Below are positions 24,727 through 34,313 of a stretch of 64,000 bases of DNA, piece by piece. Source of the DNA: Desulfovibrionaceae bacterium (lineage in GTDB: Bacteria; Desulfobacterota; Desulfovibrionia; Desulfovibrionales; Desulfovibrionaceae); assembly GCA_015709315.1 (NCBI GenBank), contig JACCQI010000002.1:1-64000 (forward strand), in the 5' to 3' direction. The notes below the pieces were generated by a model. It had not been told where the DNA came from. It did not search any database and saw nothing but the letters and a program-made list of their open reading frames with translations. The translations under genes were made by a program, and so were the position numbers. Every line of letters starts with the position of its first letter. The stretch's first letter is position 1.

Positions 24727-25656
24727 ATGAGCCAAACGAACTTCCTCGACACCGCGTCCCGGCAGGCCGCGCAATGGCTGCAGCCCTTGTTCCCGGACCT
24801 GTCGCCGCAAACCGTCCTGCACGCCGGAGCCACCCTGCTCGGCCTGCTGGCCTTGGTCCTCTTCTTGGCCGCCATCCGGCTGATCCGAAGGCCCCATCCC
24901 CGGAACACGTCCTCCACCCGGACGGACATCCCGCGCACCCTGCAGCGCAAGGGCATGACCGTGGATATCCTGGCCGGTCCCGGCGGGAACAAGGTCGCGG
25001 CCCGGTTCGTGGTCACCGGCGTCAGGGCGAACCGCATCCGGTGCGAGATCATCGAGCGGCTGGACGTCATCAGGACGGGCAAGGACCGGAAGGCGGTCTG
25101 CGTGTTCGCGCCGCTCAAGACACGGGAAGGCAAGGTCAACACCTTCACCGCCGCATTGATCAAATCCGACCGCGACGGCCGGAACCCGGACAGGATCATC
25201 CTGTCCACACCCGCCGAATACGGCTTCGCCACCCGCCGCAGACACGTCCGCAAGCGAGTGGCGGACCAGCAGTTCATGCGGGTCAAACTATGGCTGGCGT
25301 CCCCAATGTCCACGGACGTGGCCTTCCAGGACGCCATGCCGCACATCGGGGTCAACGCCTTCACCTTCGAGGGGCCGGACCAGGCCTCCAACGGGGTGGT
25401 CAACATCTCGGACGGCGGCCTCGGGCTGTCCGTGCTCAACCGGCTCCTGCCGGAAACCTGCGCCCCCGGCGAGTCGGTGGTCATCAACCTGTTCATGTTC
25501 AATTTCGGGGAAAAGACCTTCAAGCCCTACTGGTACGCGGGCACGGTCCGGTCCATGGAGGGAGGCCGTCCCGGCTTCACCCGGGTGGGCATCGAGTTCA
25601 CGGACGTGGGCCGGGCGGACCCGGCCACCGGGCGATTGAGCTGGGCGGAACTGTAG
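24727..25656 (+). CDS. Membrane-anchored PilZ-like protein
   Basis: The 309-residue protein has one N-terminal membrane helix (about 33-52, GATLLGLLALVLFLAAIRLI). It has a central beta-rich region and a C-terminal PilZ-like domain. The RRRHVRKRVADQQFMRV segment fits the PilZ Arg-rich c-di-GMP contact, followed by NISDGGLGLSV (the (D/N)xSxxG motif) and RVGIEFTD. It likely binds cyclic di-GMP; the process controlled is unknown. It follows the transglycosylase by 11 nt, suggesting a shared operon with a cell-envelope role. Confidence 0.7.
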   Translation: MSQTNFLDTASRQAAQWLQPLFPDLSPQTVLHAGATLLGLLALVLFLAAIRLIRRPHPRNTSSTRTDIPRTLQRKGMTVDILAGPGGNKVAARFVVTGVRANRIRCEIIERLDVIRTGKDRKAVCVFAPLKTREGKVNTFTAALIKSDRDGRNPDRIILSTPAEYGFATRRRHVRKRVADQQFMRVKLWLASPMSTDVAFQDAMPHIGVNAFTFEGPDQASNGVVNISDGGLGLSVLNRLLPETCAPGESVVINLFMFNFGEKTFKPYWYAGTVRSMEGGRPGFTRVGIEFTDVGRADPATGRLSWAEL

Positions 25657-25672
25657 GGAATCGAAAGAAAAA

Positions 25673-26731
25673 TCAGCTCAGAATTTCCGAGCCGACCCAG
25701 GCCTCGAAATCGTCCACGCGGTCGGTCAGGCTGAATCCGATGCGGCAGGCGTCGAGGCTCAACGCCTTGAGTTCGTCCACCTGCGCTGCACCCATGGCGG
25801 CCAAAGCGGCCAGGACCTCGCGGAACTCGCCCGCCCCCGCTTTCCTGGGCATGAGATACCCGGCCAGGGAATCGGGCCAGATTTCCTTCACCCCGCCCAC
25901 ATCGCGGGCCACGGGGACAAGCCCGGCGGCCATGGCTTCCAGCAGGGAGTTGGGCATGCCCTCGCTCATGGACGGCAGCAGAAACACGTCCGCCCCGGCC
26001 AGGTGCGCGGCCACGTCCGTGGAAAAGCCGTGCCAGACCAAATCACCGCGCTCCTCCAGGGCGCGATATTGCTCGCGCAGCCCGTCGAGCGCCCGGCCCG
26101 TGCCCACTACATGATATTGGAAGACTCCCGGCTCGAAATCCGTGAGCGCCTCAAGCACGAACCGATGCCCCTTGTCCTCGTTGACCTGGCTGGTGGACAC
26201 CAGCATGAGCGGCTTCGGCCCGGTCGGGCGGATGGCGTCCACGGGCCGCTTGGCGTTTCGAATGACCTTGACCCGCTCGCGGGGCACGTAGGGCAGGTTG
26301 CGGAACACGCCCTCGGCCACTTCACGGCTCGGGCAAAGCATCCACGGGCGCACGGCCTTGAGCAGGAAGGCCAGCCTGGGATGGTCGAGCATGTCGCCCG
26401 CCAGGCCCACGCGCTGGATGACCGGGATGCGGAGCAGCCTGGCGGCCACGCCCGCGGTGTTCATGTCTTTGGTGATGTTGCAGACCACGAGATCAATGCC
26501 GTGGCGGCGAAACGCCAGCGCGAACCGGCCGATGGCCAGCGGGTTGTAGTCGAAGCCGAAGTCGGCCCGCTCGGCCGGGATGCCCAGCCCCTTGAGCTTG
26601 TCGACGAACTCCCGCTGTCGGCCGTACACATGAACCCCGTGGCCGCGCGCGGCCAGCTCGGCCGAGTAGTCCACGGTCCAGGTCTTGACCCCGCCCCACT
26701 TGCGGGTGGAATTGACGAATGCGATGTTCAT
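25673..26731 (-). CDS. GT4-family glycosyltransferase
   Basis: The 352-residue GT-B glycosyltransferase starts at ATG 26731 (MNIAFVNSTRKWGGVKTW), where the family N-terminus begins; a longer frame upstream is not conserved. The C-terminal domain has VGTGRALDGLREQY, FLLPSMSEGMPNSLLEAMA (EX7E-type donor-binding motif) and VGGVKEIW. It transfers a sugar from an NDP-sugar to a surface or flagellar glycan, donor unknown. It lies 16 nt from the convergent PilZ-like gene. Confidence 0.82.
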   Translation of the reverse strand: MNIAFVNSTRKWGGVKTWTVDYSAELAARGHGVHVYGRQREFVDKLKGLGIPAERADFGFDYNPLAIGRFALAFRRHGIDLVVCNITKDMNTAGVAARLLRIPVIQRVGLAGDMLDHPRLAFLLKAVRPWMLCPSREVAEGVFRNLPYVPRERVKVIRNAKRPVDAIRPTGPKPLMLVSTSQVNEDKGHRFVLEALTDFEPGVFQYHVVGTGRALDGLREQYRALEERGDLVWHGFSTDVAAHLAGADVFLLPSMSEGMPNSLLEAMAAGLVPVARDVGGVKEIWPDSLAGYLMPRKAGAGEFREVLAALAAMGAAQVDELKALSLDACRIGFSLTDRVDDFEAWVGSEILS

Positions 26732-26809
26732 GGCGCGTGCTCCGGTCTGGTCGGGAAACGACTGCGTATGCATCCCCCGAAACGGCCGGGGAGTCAACCG
26801 ATGAGAACA

Positions 26810-26837
26810 AAAACAAAAAACCCCGGACTTGCCGGGG
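26810..26837 (-). terminator. Intrinsic terminator of the FliT/FlgN-like operon
   Basis: On the minus strand CCCCGG pairs with CCGGGG around a short loop and is followed by TTTTTTGTTTTTG. It lies about 27 nt after the stop of the 118-residue gene ending at 26864. Confidence 0.8.
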
Positions 26838-26863
26838 CTTGTGTCTGCATACCTTTTCGAGGA

Positions 26864-27220
26864 TCAACTCTTCTTGTTGATGAAGCGGCGGGTGGCGAGC
26901 CGGGGCATGTTGCCGGAACCGAAACTGTACCCGGAGATACGCCTGGTCTGCCGCTTGAGATTGGTCAAGTCCCGTTTCAGGGTCGCGTGCAGCTCCCTGG
27001 CCTTGCCGGATATCTCGTCCTGCAACCCCTTCATCTCCACCAGCTTGTCGGCCAGCGCGCGAAGATTGCCGGTGGACAGGCCGTCCAGGGCATCGTCCAG
27101 GATGCGCTCGCGCTCGCTGGAGAGCTTCTGCGCCCCAAACACGTCGCCCTCGGACAGGCAGGTCAATTCGCGCCTGCCGATGTCCATGGCCTCGTCCAGC
27201 ATCCGACTGCGGGAAGCCAT
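26864..27220 (-). CDS. FliT/FlgN-like small helical protein, likely flagellar
   Basis: The 118-residue, almost entirely helical protein starts at MASRSRMLDEAMDIGRR, 2 nt downstream of the previous gene. Long heptad-like helices (about 4-100) with a basic C-terminus fit FliT/FlgN-type flagellar chaperones or structural regulators, but no diagnostic motif is present. Neighbouring GT9 and nucleotidyltransferase genes suggest flagellin assembly or glycosylation. The terminator lies just after it. Confidence 0.5.
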   Translation of the reverse strand: MASRSRMLDEAMDIGRRELTCLSEGDVFGAQKLSSERERILDDALDGLSTGNLRALADKLVEMKGLQDEISGKARELHATLKRDLTNLKRQTRRISGYSFGSGNMPRLATRRFINKKS

Positions 27221-27222
27221 AT

Positions 27223-27825
27223 CTAGTTCTTGCTGCCGCGAATGTCGTCGCGCAGGCATTTGATGACCTTCTTCCACTTTTCCACGGCGGGAAGGAACTC
27301 GTATTCGATCAGATCGGCCAGGAGAATCCAGTCCTCGTTCTCGAGCACGCTGTTCATTTCCGTGAACATGGTATTCATCTCCTCGGCGCTGCTGGTGTAC
27401 TCCTGGTAGTTCTTGAGGGAGTATTCGTCGCGCAGCACGCCGACCATGCTCAGGAAGCTGCGGATGACGTCGATGAGATCCTGGTAGGTTTCCAGAGCCT
27501 CGGCGTCGTCGGCCTGGCGGAAAAGCTCGGCCACGCGCTTGCCGCCCGCGCTCATGAGGTTGACCACCTTATACAGTTCCAGGGTGATTTCCACGGCCAT
27601 GTCGGAAGTGGCCATGGTCATGATCTCCAGGGAATCGACATCGGACATGGCGATGTCCTCGGACTGGTGGGGATAAATCTCGGTGAACGGCTCGTCGTTG
27701 ATCTTGACGTCGGTGACGATGCGGTCTTCCAGATGGCCGTCGGCCACCACCTTGGAGAAAACCTGCTCCAGGTTCTCGAAATTCTTCGCCCCGATGTCGT
27801 ATTGCTTGCCGTCGATGATGATCAT
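27223..27825 (-). CDS. Conserved helical protein, unknown, partner of FliT/FlgN-like gene
   Basis: The 200-residue protein starts at ATG 27825 behind a strong AGGAGGAG ribosome site. The N-terminal about 60 residues are beta-rich (IIIDGKQYDIGAK ... VTDVKINDEPFTEIYP) and the remainder is helical and acidic (AVEITLELYKVVNLMSAGGK onward). No family is recognised. It is co-transcribed with the FliT/FlgN-like gene 2 nt downstream. A role in flagellar assembly is an inference from this pairing. Confidence 0.55.
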   Translation of the reverse strand: MIIIDGKQYDIGAKNFENLEQVFSKVVADGHLEDRIVTDVKINDEPFTEIYPHQSEDIAMSDVDSLEIMTMATSDMAVEITLELYKVVNLMSAGGKRVAELFRQADDAEALETYQDLIDVIRSFLSMVGVLRDEYSLKNYQEYTSSAEEMNTMFTEMNSVLENEDWILLADLIEYEFLPAVEKWKKVIKCLRDDIRGSKN

Positions 27826-27897
27826 GTTGATCTCCTCCTCGAAAAGGTATGATAAAAATTGCCGCCCGCAGGCCGGCACACGGTAATTATTCAAGAT

Positions 27898-29451
27898 TCA
27901 TGCCGACCATCCGAGATCGTCGCACAGCGCGGCGAACAGGTCCCGATAACGCTGCGCCAGCGACAGGAGGGACGCCAGGTCGTCGCCATGGCGTTGGCTC
28001 TCGAACACCCACAATAAGCCCAGTATATCAAGGTGTTGGTCGGATTGGAGGATGGACTGCAACCGCTGCCACGAGGCCAGGAACTTGGTCTTGGCGGCGG
28101 GCTTGGGGTTTTTCGTCAGCAAAACGCCCTGCTGGATGAGCAGGAACAGCATGTCGGCGGCGCTCGTCAAAGTTTTGGATATGGCCGCGCGCAAACCGCT
28201 TTCCATGGATTGCCCCAGGCCGGTGGCCGCTCCCGGCGGCTCCCCGTCGAGAAAACGCCGAAAATGGACCCGCTGCATGGTGATCCAGGCGGCCCTGTCC
28301 GTCGCCTCGTGACCGGACAGCGAAGCCAGGATCATGAATCCGTCCTCCCCGGCCAGGGTGCGCCATGCCCGGGCCCCGGAAACAGGGGCCGGGTCCCCGC
28401 CCGCGAGCAACGCGTCCACGCAGGCGCAGACCGCCTCGGGCGTCACGGCCCTCCGGCACGCCTCGCCATTTGGGCACGGCTTGCCGAACTCGCAGGGATG
28501 GCAGTCCAGGTCCGGTTCCAGGCAGATATTGCCCGCCCGGTACGGCCCGGTGTCCCAAGGCTGGGCCGTGGCCAGAAAAATCGCGCAGACCGGCACGCCC
28601 AGCCCGGCGGCCAGGTGCATGGTCCCGGTATCGTTGGTGATGAGCGCCCGGCAGCGGACGAGCACGCCCGCCAGCTCGGTCAGCGAGGTCCGCCCGATGC
28701 AATCGACAAAAGGAAAATCAGCCGCCGCCGCGAACCGTTCGCCCAGCCCGGCCTCGCCCTTGGCCCCGACAAGGACCGGGACCAGCCCCCGGCGCTCCCA
28801 CAGGGTGCGGGCCATGGAAATGAAATAGTCCACCGGCCAGCGCCGCCGGTCCTCGCTGGCCCCCATCTGAACGGCCAGACAGTCCTCGGACGGAACCGGC
28901 GCAAGCAGCGCGGCGGCGGCCCGGAGCGCCGCCTCGTCCGGCTCGGCCAGCTCAAGAGAGTTGCCCTCCCGGCCGAGTCCGGCGGTGCGGCGGAATATGT
29001 CGCAGACGTTGAACGGGCTGGCCCCCCGGTTGGCCCCGGCCATTTGCAGGAACGCGGCCCAGGCCGAGGTGTCGGCGTTGAAGCCCAGCTCGTCCACGGA
29101 AAAACCCACGGTCGCGCCGCCCGGCGGGGTCAGGTCAAAGGCGAGCAGACGGCAGGCCACGGACGGCGTCAGGTTGACGGTCACGTCCGGGGGAAACGTC
29201 TCCAGGACCGACGCCCTGAATCCCGCGGCGTCGCGCACGGCCAGCCGCCAGTCCCTGTCCAGGCCGGACAGGAGCTTCGCTCCGGGAAAGGAAAAAACCT
29301 GGTCCACCCCGTCGAGCAAAGCGGCGGCGGAAGCGAAATTCTCCAGGCACACCAGGCCCACCCGGTCCCCCCGGCCGCTGAAGCCGGAAATAACGGGCTG
29401 GGTCTGGATCAGGTCGCCGAACCGGGTCAGGTTGATGATCAGCACATTCAC
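27898..29451 (-). CDS. GT9 glycosyltransferase-like protein with C-terminal extension
   Basis: The 517-residue protein most likely starts at GTG 29451, 8 nt after AAGGA; a TTG two codons upstream has poor spacing. The N-terminal GT9 part (residues 1 to about 350) has NVLIINLTRFGDLIQTQP, QMGASEDRRRWP, and the acceptor/nucleotide pocket TNDTGTMHLAAGLGVP. The Cys-rich segment CHPCEFGKPCPNGEAC follows. The last about 165 residues are helical and not part of GT9; their role is unknown. It lies downstream of the DUF294-like gene and upstream of the flagellar-like genes on the same strand. Confidence 0.75.
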   Translation of the reverse strand: MNVLIINLTRFGDLIQTQPVISGFSGRGDRVGLVCLENFASAAALLDGVDQVFSFPGAKLLSGLDRDWRLAVRDAAGFRASVLETFPPDVTVNLTPSVACRLLAFDLTPPGGATVGFSVDELGFNADTSAWAAFLQMAGANRGASPFNVCDIFRRTAGLGREGNSLELAEPDEAALRAAAALLAPVPSEDCLAVQMGASEDRRRWPVDYFISMARTLWERRGLVPVLVGAKGEAGLGERFAAAADFPFVDCIGRTSLTELAGVLVRCRALITNDTGTMHLAAGLGVPVCAIFLATAQPWDTGPYRAGNICLEPDLDCHPCEFGKPCPNGEACRRAVTPEAVCACVDALLAGGDPAPVSGARAWRTLAGEDGFMILASLSGHEATDRAAWITMQRVHFRRFLDGEPPGAATGLGQSMESGLRAAISKTLTSAADMLFLLIQQGVLLTKNPKPAAKTKFLASWQRLQSILQSDQHLDILGLLWVFESQRHGDDLASLLSLAQRYRDLFAALCDDLGWSA

Positions 29452-29529
29452 AAACAATATCCTTGATGCAATGAGAGGGCCCGTCGGAAAACCGCCGGAC
29501 GGAGAACGGATTGCAAGATTGAAGCCGGA

Positions 29530-30594
29530 TCAGAGGCCGATGCCCGCCTGGACCAGCCGGACGAGCCTTTCCACGGCCTGGATGGACGACTTGAGGCGCT
29601 TGCGCTCCTCCTGGTCGAGGAGAGCGGGGTTGACGTAGTTGTGCGGAGGCGAGCCTTCCCGGTCGCACTCCAGGCCGATCTCCAGCCGCTTGCGCTGGAG
29701 ATGCTCCCAGGCTTCGAGCAACCGCCCCCCCTGGCGGGGCGACACGTGCCCGGCCTCGGTCAGGGCGCGGATGCGGTCGCAGGTGTTGGACTCGCGCAGG
29801 TTGTATTTGAGCGCCAGGATGCGCACGCTGTTGGTCAGGTGGGCCAGCACGCTGTTCTTGATGTTCAGGAAGCCCTGCCAGGCCCCCTCCCTCTCGGTGA
29901 TGAACGCGCCGAAAAACGACAGGGGCAGGCGATAGTCGGTCAGCTCCCGGATGAGCAGGGACACGGCGATGGGCTTGGTGCGGACGTATTCCCACAGCCG
30001 GTCGCGCAACTGACGGACCGGCTCGCCGTTCCCGAACACGGCCTTGAAGTCGAGGATCAGGCCGGACTGCCACGGCCCCTTTTCCGCCGGATTGGACAGC
30101 CAGTTGGTCAACCGGGCCAGCCAGGCGTCGAAATCGCCGCGCCACTCCTCGTTGCTGACCATGACCCCGCCGTCGCACAGGGCGATGCCCGCGCCGTCCA
30201 GGGCGATGACGATGGATTGGGTGCAGTCGTCCAGCTCCGACTCGTCGGGAGAAACTTCCATGAGCAGCCCGTTGTCCTGGTCCGAGCCGACGACCTGCTC
30301 GTCCCGCCCGCCCGAGCCGAACTCCAGGAAGGTACACCGGGCGAGCCACGGATACTCCTCGGCATGGGCCTGAAGCACGGCCACGATCACGTCGCGGTTG
30401 AAGCGGGACAGCCTGCGGCACGTCTCTTCGGCCGTCAGCCCCTGGTCGAGCCAGTCCTGGACCAGGTCCAGGCGGGTCCGGCGGATGCCCGCCAGCTTGC
30501 CCTCGCGGGCCATGGTCAGCAGTTCGTCGCCCAGGCCGTACGGGATGCCATATTCGCCGTTCACCGGCGGATCGTCGCCATGACTGGGGTTCAC
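29530..30594 (-). CDS. DUF294-type putative nucleotidyltransferase (GlnD-like)
   Basis: The protein has 354 residues from GTG at 30594, which has a GGAGAG site just upstream; a TTG 24 codons further up would add unconserved sequence. The N-terminal half carries the nucleotidyltransferase motif FGSGGRDEQVVGSDQDN with the paired acidic residues. The C-terminal half is a helical DUF294_C-like substrate-binding domain. Such proteins resemble GlnD uridylyltransferase and often accompany CBS or signalling genes. No CBS domain is seen here and the substrate is unknown. Confidence 0.78.
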   Translation of the reverse strand: MNPSHGDDPPVNGEYGIPYGLGDELLTMAREGKLAGIRRTRLDLVQDWLDQGLTAEETCRRLSRFNRDVIVAVLQAHAEEYPWLARCTFLEFGSGGRDEQVVGSDQDNGLLMEVSPDESELDDCTQSIVIALDGAGIALCDGGVMVSNEEWRGDFDAWLARLTNWLSNPAEKGPWQSGLILDFKAVFGNGEPVRQLRDRLWEYVRTKPIAVSLLIRELTDYRLPLSFFGAFITEREGAWQGFLNIKNSVLAHLTNSVRILALKYNLRESNTCDRIRALTEAGHVSPRQGGRLLEAWEHLQRKRLEIGLECDREGSPPHNYVNPALLDQEERKRLKSSIQAVERLVRLVQAGIGL

Positions 30595-30782
30595 CGCTCT
30601 CTCCAAGATTCGCAATTGCTGCCGTTGACCGGGGAAAACCGCCCGTTTGCCGCGTGTTTCAAACAAGCCCTTCCCGCGACCGCCCGAGTTTGACCGTTAA
30701 CCGGAAATCCGGTGCGGGCTTAGGTTTCACTACTGTAAAAGAACTGCAACGGCAAACCTTCAACCATGCAGGGGGAAGAATC

Positions 30783-31049
30783 ATGGATCGAATCGAAACA
30801 ATCAGAAAACGACAACTGGCCTTTGCCCTGGGCGTGGGCATCCCGTATTTCGCCTTCGTCATCGGCATTTTCCTGGTCGTCTATCTGGCCGGCGAAGCCA
30901 TCTCCTCCGTCTCGGCCATGGGATTCCCGCTCCACTACTGGCTGGTGGCCATCGCCATCTATCCCATCACCTGGGGACTGTTCATCTGGTACGTGGGCAA
31001 GGCCAACGCCATAGAAGAGGAAATAGCCGAAACGGCGGGAGGTGAATGA
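30783..31049 (+). CDS. DUF485 small membrane protein (YjcH-like)
   Basis: The 88-residue protein has two membrane helices (VGIPYFAFVIGIFLVVYLAG and HYWLVAIAIYPITWGLFIWY) and a charged tail, the DUF485 pattern. It is the customary partner of the acetate symporter encoded next, whose start codon overlaps its stop (ATGA). Confidence 0.88.
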   Translation: MDRIETIRKRQLAFALGVGIPYFAFVIGIFLVVYLAGEAISSVSAMGFPLHYWLVAIAIYPITWGLFIWYVGKANAIEEEIAETAGGE

Positions 31050-32626
31050 CCATGGAAGCCGGTTACCAAATCCCGTTTACGGCCCTGTTCCTGATCGGCT
31101 GCATGCTCGTCTTCACGGTGGTCACCACGTTCATGTTCCGCCGACAGAAGACGTCCGCCGACTATTACTTGGCGGGCCGCAAGGTCAATTCCTTCATCAA
31201 CGCCTCGGCCATATCCGCGGACTATCTCTCCGCCGCATCCTTCCTGGGCGTGGCGGGCGTGGCCTTCCTGTTCGGGTTCGACGGCATCATCTACGCCCTG
31301 GGCTTCTTTGCGGGCTACATCGCGCTGCTGCTCTTCCTGGCCAGTCCGTTGCGAAAATTCGGCCGCTACACCGTCCCCGACTTCGTCTCGGAACGGTTCC
31401 ACTCGAAAAAGGCGCGCGTGCTCGGCGCGATCGGCGTGCTCTTCGTCTCGCTGTTCTACATGGCCCCGCAAATGCTCGGCGCGGGCAAGGTCATGGGGCT
31501 GCTCCTGAACATGGAATACGGCACGTCCATCATCATCATCGCCTGCATCATCACCTTCTACGTCACCGTGGGCGGCATGAAGGCCACCACCGTCAACCAG
31601 CTGGTTCAGTTCTGGGTCCTGTTCGGCGCCATGTTCCTGCTGGCCTTCATCCCCTTCATGCTCAAAGGGTACACCTACACCGACGTGGTCAAGTTCATCG
31701 GCGAGTTCAAGGGGGCCCAGCCCGTCACGGGCAAGGCGTTCGACGGCGCGGCCTACACCTCGCCCGCCTACTGGCTGACCAACCTGAAGGACACCCTCTC
31801 CCTGTTGCTGGCCCTGATGTTCGGCACAGCGGGCCTGCCCCACATCCTGGTGCGGTTCTACACCGCCCCGGACGGCAAGGCTGCCCGCCGGACCGTCATC
31901 TACGTGCTCTTCCTGATCGGCATGTTCTACATCATGAGCCCGTACGTGGGCCACGTGGTCCGCTACGTCTTCCTGCAGGGCGAGGCCCTGGGCGTGTCCC
32001 CGCACCTGATGCAGTGGCTGGCCGACAACGGCAAAAACCTGGCCGTCCCGGTGGCGGGCTCCTACTTCGGCGGGCAGATCCTGCTCGGCATCGTCGTGGC
32101 CGGGGCGTTCGCCGCCATCCTGTCCACGGTGGCCGGGCTGATCATCGCCTGCGCCGGAGCCATCGGCCACGACCTGGTGGTCAACGTCTTCAACCCGGAC
32201 ATGCCCGAGCGCTCCCGCGTCAAGGTGGCCCGCATCGCTTCCATCCTCATCGGGCTGCTCGGCATTCCGCTCGGCTTCTGGGCCGAATCCATGCAGATCG
32301 CCATCCTGGTGGGCCTAGCCTTCGCCACCGCCGCCTCCACCTTCTTCCCCGTGCTGGTCATGGGCGTGTGGTGGCCCAAAATGACCAAGAACGGGGCCTG
32401 CGCCGGGCTGCTCGTCGGCATCGTCGGATCGTTCTTCATGATCCTGGCCAAGGACATGCTGCCCCATTTCCTGCAGTATCAGAACCCCGGCGGACTGGTC
32501 ATGGTCCTGTCCTTCGCGGCCATCTACACGGTCTCGAAGCTGGAATACGCGGCCAGGGGCGAAGACGCCCTGCCCGAGGACACGGCCGAAGTCATGGCCG
32601 TCCTGCACGGGCCGGAAAAGGCATAA
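31046..32626 (+). CDS. Sodium:solute symporter, acetate permease-like
   Basis: The 526-residue protein of the SSS family has about 13 predicted membrane segments. The N-terminal ADYYLAGRKVNSF and the GTAGLPHILVRFYT segment are typical of ActP-type acetate/short-chain carboxylate:Na+ symporters. The upstream DUF485 gene (4-nt ATGA overlap) supports acetate or a related monocarboxylate as substrate, which suits a sulfate reducer or fermenter that produces acetate. Pyruvate or glycolate uptake are alternatives. Confidence 0.85.
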   Translation: MTMEAGYQIPFTALFLIGCMLVFTVVTTFMFRRQKTSADYYLAGRKVNSFINASAISADYLSAASFLGVAGVAFLFGFDGIIYALGFFAGYIALLLFLASPLRKFGRYTVPDFVSERFHSKKARVLGAIGVLFVSLFYMAPQMLGAGKVMGLLLNMEYGTSIIIIACIITFYVTVGGMKATTVNQLVQFWVLFGAMFLLAFIPFMLKGYTYTDVVKFIGEFKGAQPVTGKAFDGAAYTSPAYWLTNLKDTLSLLLALMFGTAGLPHILVRFYTAPDGKAARRTVIYVLFLIGMFYIMSPYVGHVVRYVFLQGEALGVSPHLMQWLADNGKNLAVPVAGSYFGGQILLGIVVAGAFAAILSTVAGLIIACAGAIGHDLVVNVFNPDMPERSRVKVARIASILIGLLGIPLGFWAESMQIAILVGLAFATAASTFFPVLVMGVWWPKMTKNGACAGLLVGIVGSFFMILAKDMLPHFLQYQNPGGLVMVLSFAAIYTVSKLEYAARGEDALPEDTAEVMAVLHGPEKA

Positions 32627-32654
32627 CAACGCACAAACCTTCCTCTCCTCATCC

Positions 32655-32685
32655 GGGGGCGGGGCGTCCCATGCGCCCCGCCCCC
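32655..32685. terminator. GC-rich hairpin after the acetate symporter
   Basis: A 12-bp GC-only stem (32655-32666 with 32674-32685) lies about 30 nt after the symporter stop. It lacks a T tract, so termination efficiency is uncertain. Confidence 0.45.
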
Positions 32686-32869
32686 CTTGCGGGACAACAC
32701 GGAGGACACGACCGAACGGCACACCACCTTCCCGAAGAAAGCGGCACCAAGCCCCGCACGAACGACATTTCCGCGGACAAGCGGCCGCCGTGGGACACGG
32801 TGGGCGTTTTGCCGCGCCCGACGTCCGGCACCCATGAACACGCACACTGAGACTGAAAAGGAGAACGGC

Positions 32870-34189
32870 ATGACGAACGACAAGGTGATGAACCGCTGGC
32901 TGGTGGTACTGGGGGCGATCCTCATCCAGCTCTGTCTGGGCGCGATCTACGCATGGAGCGTGTTCACCCCGGCGCTCAAGGACGCGGGATGGACCAAGAT
33001 GGACACGCAGGTCGTGTTCGCCGTGGGCCTGGCCGTGTTCGCCGTGGTCATGGTCTGGGCCGGGAAAAAACTGGCCGCCTGGGGGCCGCGCCGGCTGACC
33101 CTGATCAGCGGCCTGGTCCTGGGCGCGGGATACGCCCTGGCCGGAATCGCGGGCGGCACGGACTTCTGGAGCCTGCTCCTGTTCATCGGCGTGATCGGCG
33201 GCGCGGGCATCGGCATCGGGTACGTGGTGCCCATCGCCGTGGGCATGCGCTGGTTCCCGGACAAGAAGGGCATGATCACCGGCCTGGCCGTGGCCGGATT
33301 CGGCTTCGGGGCCATGGGCTGGGTCAAGCTGGCCGGTTCCTGGGGCCACCTCATCGCCGACCTCGGGCTGTCGGCCACCTTCATCATCTACGGCGCGGCC
33401 TTCGCCGCCCTGATCCTCACGGGCGGCCTGTTCATGGTCATGCCGCCCGAAGGCTGGCTGCCCAAAGGATACACCCCGCCCGAAAACGCTTCCGGGGGCG
33501 CGGCCGATTCCGGCGGACTCGCGGGCGCGGCTCTGCTCGGGACCTACCAGTTCAAGCTGATCTTCCTGACCTTCGTGTTCAGCGCGGGCGCGGGACTCAT
33601 GTCCATCGGCCTGATGAAGCTCTACCCCATGGAGGCCCTCCAGGCGGCCGGATACTCCGCTGCCGAGGCCAGCGCCATCTCCGGCACGGCCATGGCCGTG
33701 TTCTTCAGCCTGGCCAACGGCGTGGGCCGCATCGCCTGGGGCATGATGTCCGACCTCATGGGGCGCAAGGCGTCCATCATCATCATGACCGCCACCCAGG
33801 GGTTCTGCGTCATCGCCTTCCCGACCATGGCCCAGAACGAACTGGTCCTCTACGTGGGCGCGGCCTTCATCGGCTTCAACTTCGGCGGCAACTTCGCCCT
33901 GTTCCCGACCATGACCGCCGACATCTTCGGCGCGCAAAACGTGGGCCGCAACTACCCGTACGTCTTCCTGGCCTACGGCGCGGGCGGCATCGGCGGCCCC
34001 ATCCTGGGCGGCTTTCTCGGCGACATGGGCAATTTCCCGCTGGCCTTCACCACCTGCGGCGTCCTCTGCCTGGTGGGCGCGGTACTGACCTGGCACTGCA
34101 ACGATCTGAATGCGCGCGAGCACGAACTCACGGGCTTCAAGCCCCTGGCACGGAAGCTGGCGGCCGTGCGGGGCAGGGACAAGGACTGA
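32870..34189 (+). CDS. OFA-family (oxalate/formate antiporter-like) MFS transporter
   Basis: The 439-residue MFS carrier starts at ATG 32870 after an AAAAGGAGA ribosome site; an open frame upstream reads from the intergenic gap and is not used. Twelve membrane segments are visible, with the OFA-type N-terminus (LCLGAIYAWSVFTPALKDAGW). The substrate is a small carboxylate by family, not fixed here. It is separated from the acetate symporter by a GC hairpin. Confidence 0.8.
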   Translation: MTNDKVMNRWLVVLGAILIQLCLGAIYAWSVFTPALKDAGWTKMDTQVVFAVGLAVFAVVMVWAGKKLAAWGPRRLTLISGLVLGAGYALAGIAGGTDFWSLLLFIGVIGGAGIGIGYVVPIAVGMRWFPDKKGMITGLAVAGFGFGAMGWVKLAGSWGHLIADLGLSATFIIYGAAFAALILTGGLFMVMPPEGWLPKGYTPPENASGGAADSGGLAGAALLGTYQFKLIFLTFVFSAGAGLMSIGLMKLYPMEALQAAGYSAAEASAISGTAMAVFFSLANGVGRIAWGMMSDLMGRKASIIIMTATQGFCVIAFPTMAQNELVLYVGAAFIGFNFGGNFALFPTMTADIFGAQNVGRNYPYVFLAYGAGGIGGPILGGFLGDMGNFPLAFTTCGVLCLVGAVLTWHCNDLNAREHELTGFKPLARKLAAVRGRDKD

Positions 34190-34254
34190 ACGCGGCGGTC
34201 CTCCCCGAAAGGACGGCAAACCTCTTTCCGCTTCCTGAAATACCGCCGCACGAC

Positions 34255-34283
34255 TTGACAGCCGGGCCACCGAACCCTACTTA
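34255..34283 (+). promoter_or_regulatory. Promoter of the Sm-like small protein
   Basis: TTGACA at 34255-34260 and TACTTA at 34278-34283 have a 17-nt spacer, about 30 nt upstream of the start codon. Consensus-based prediction. Confidence 0.5.
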
Positions 34284-34313
34284 GTGAGCCACCACAACAC
34301 CAAGGAGAGACTC

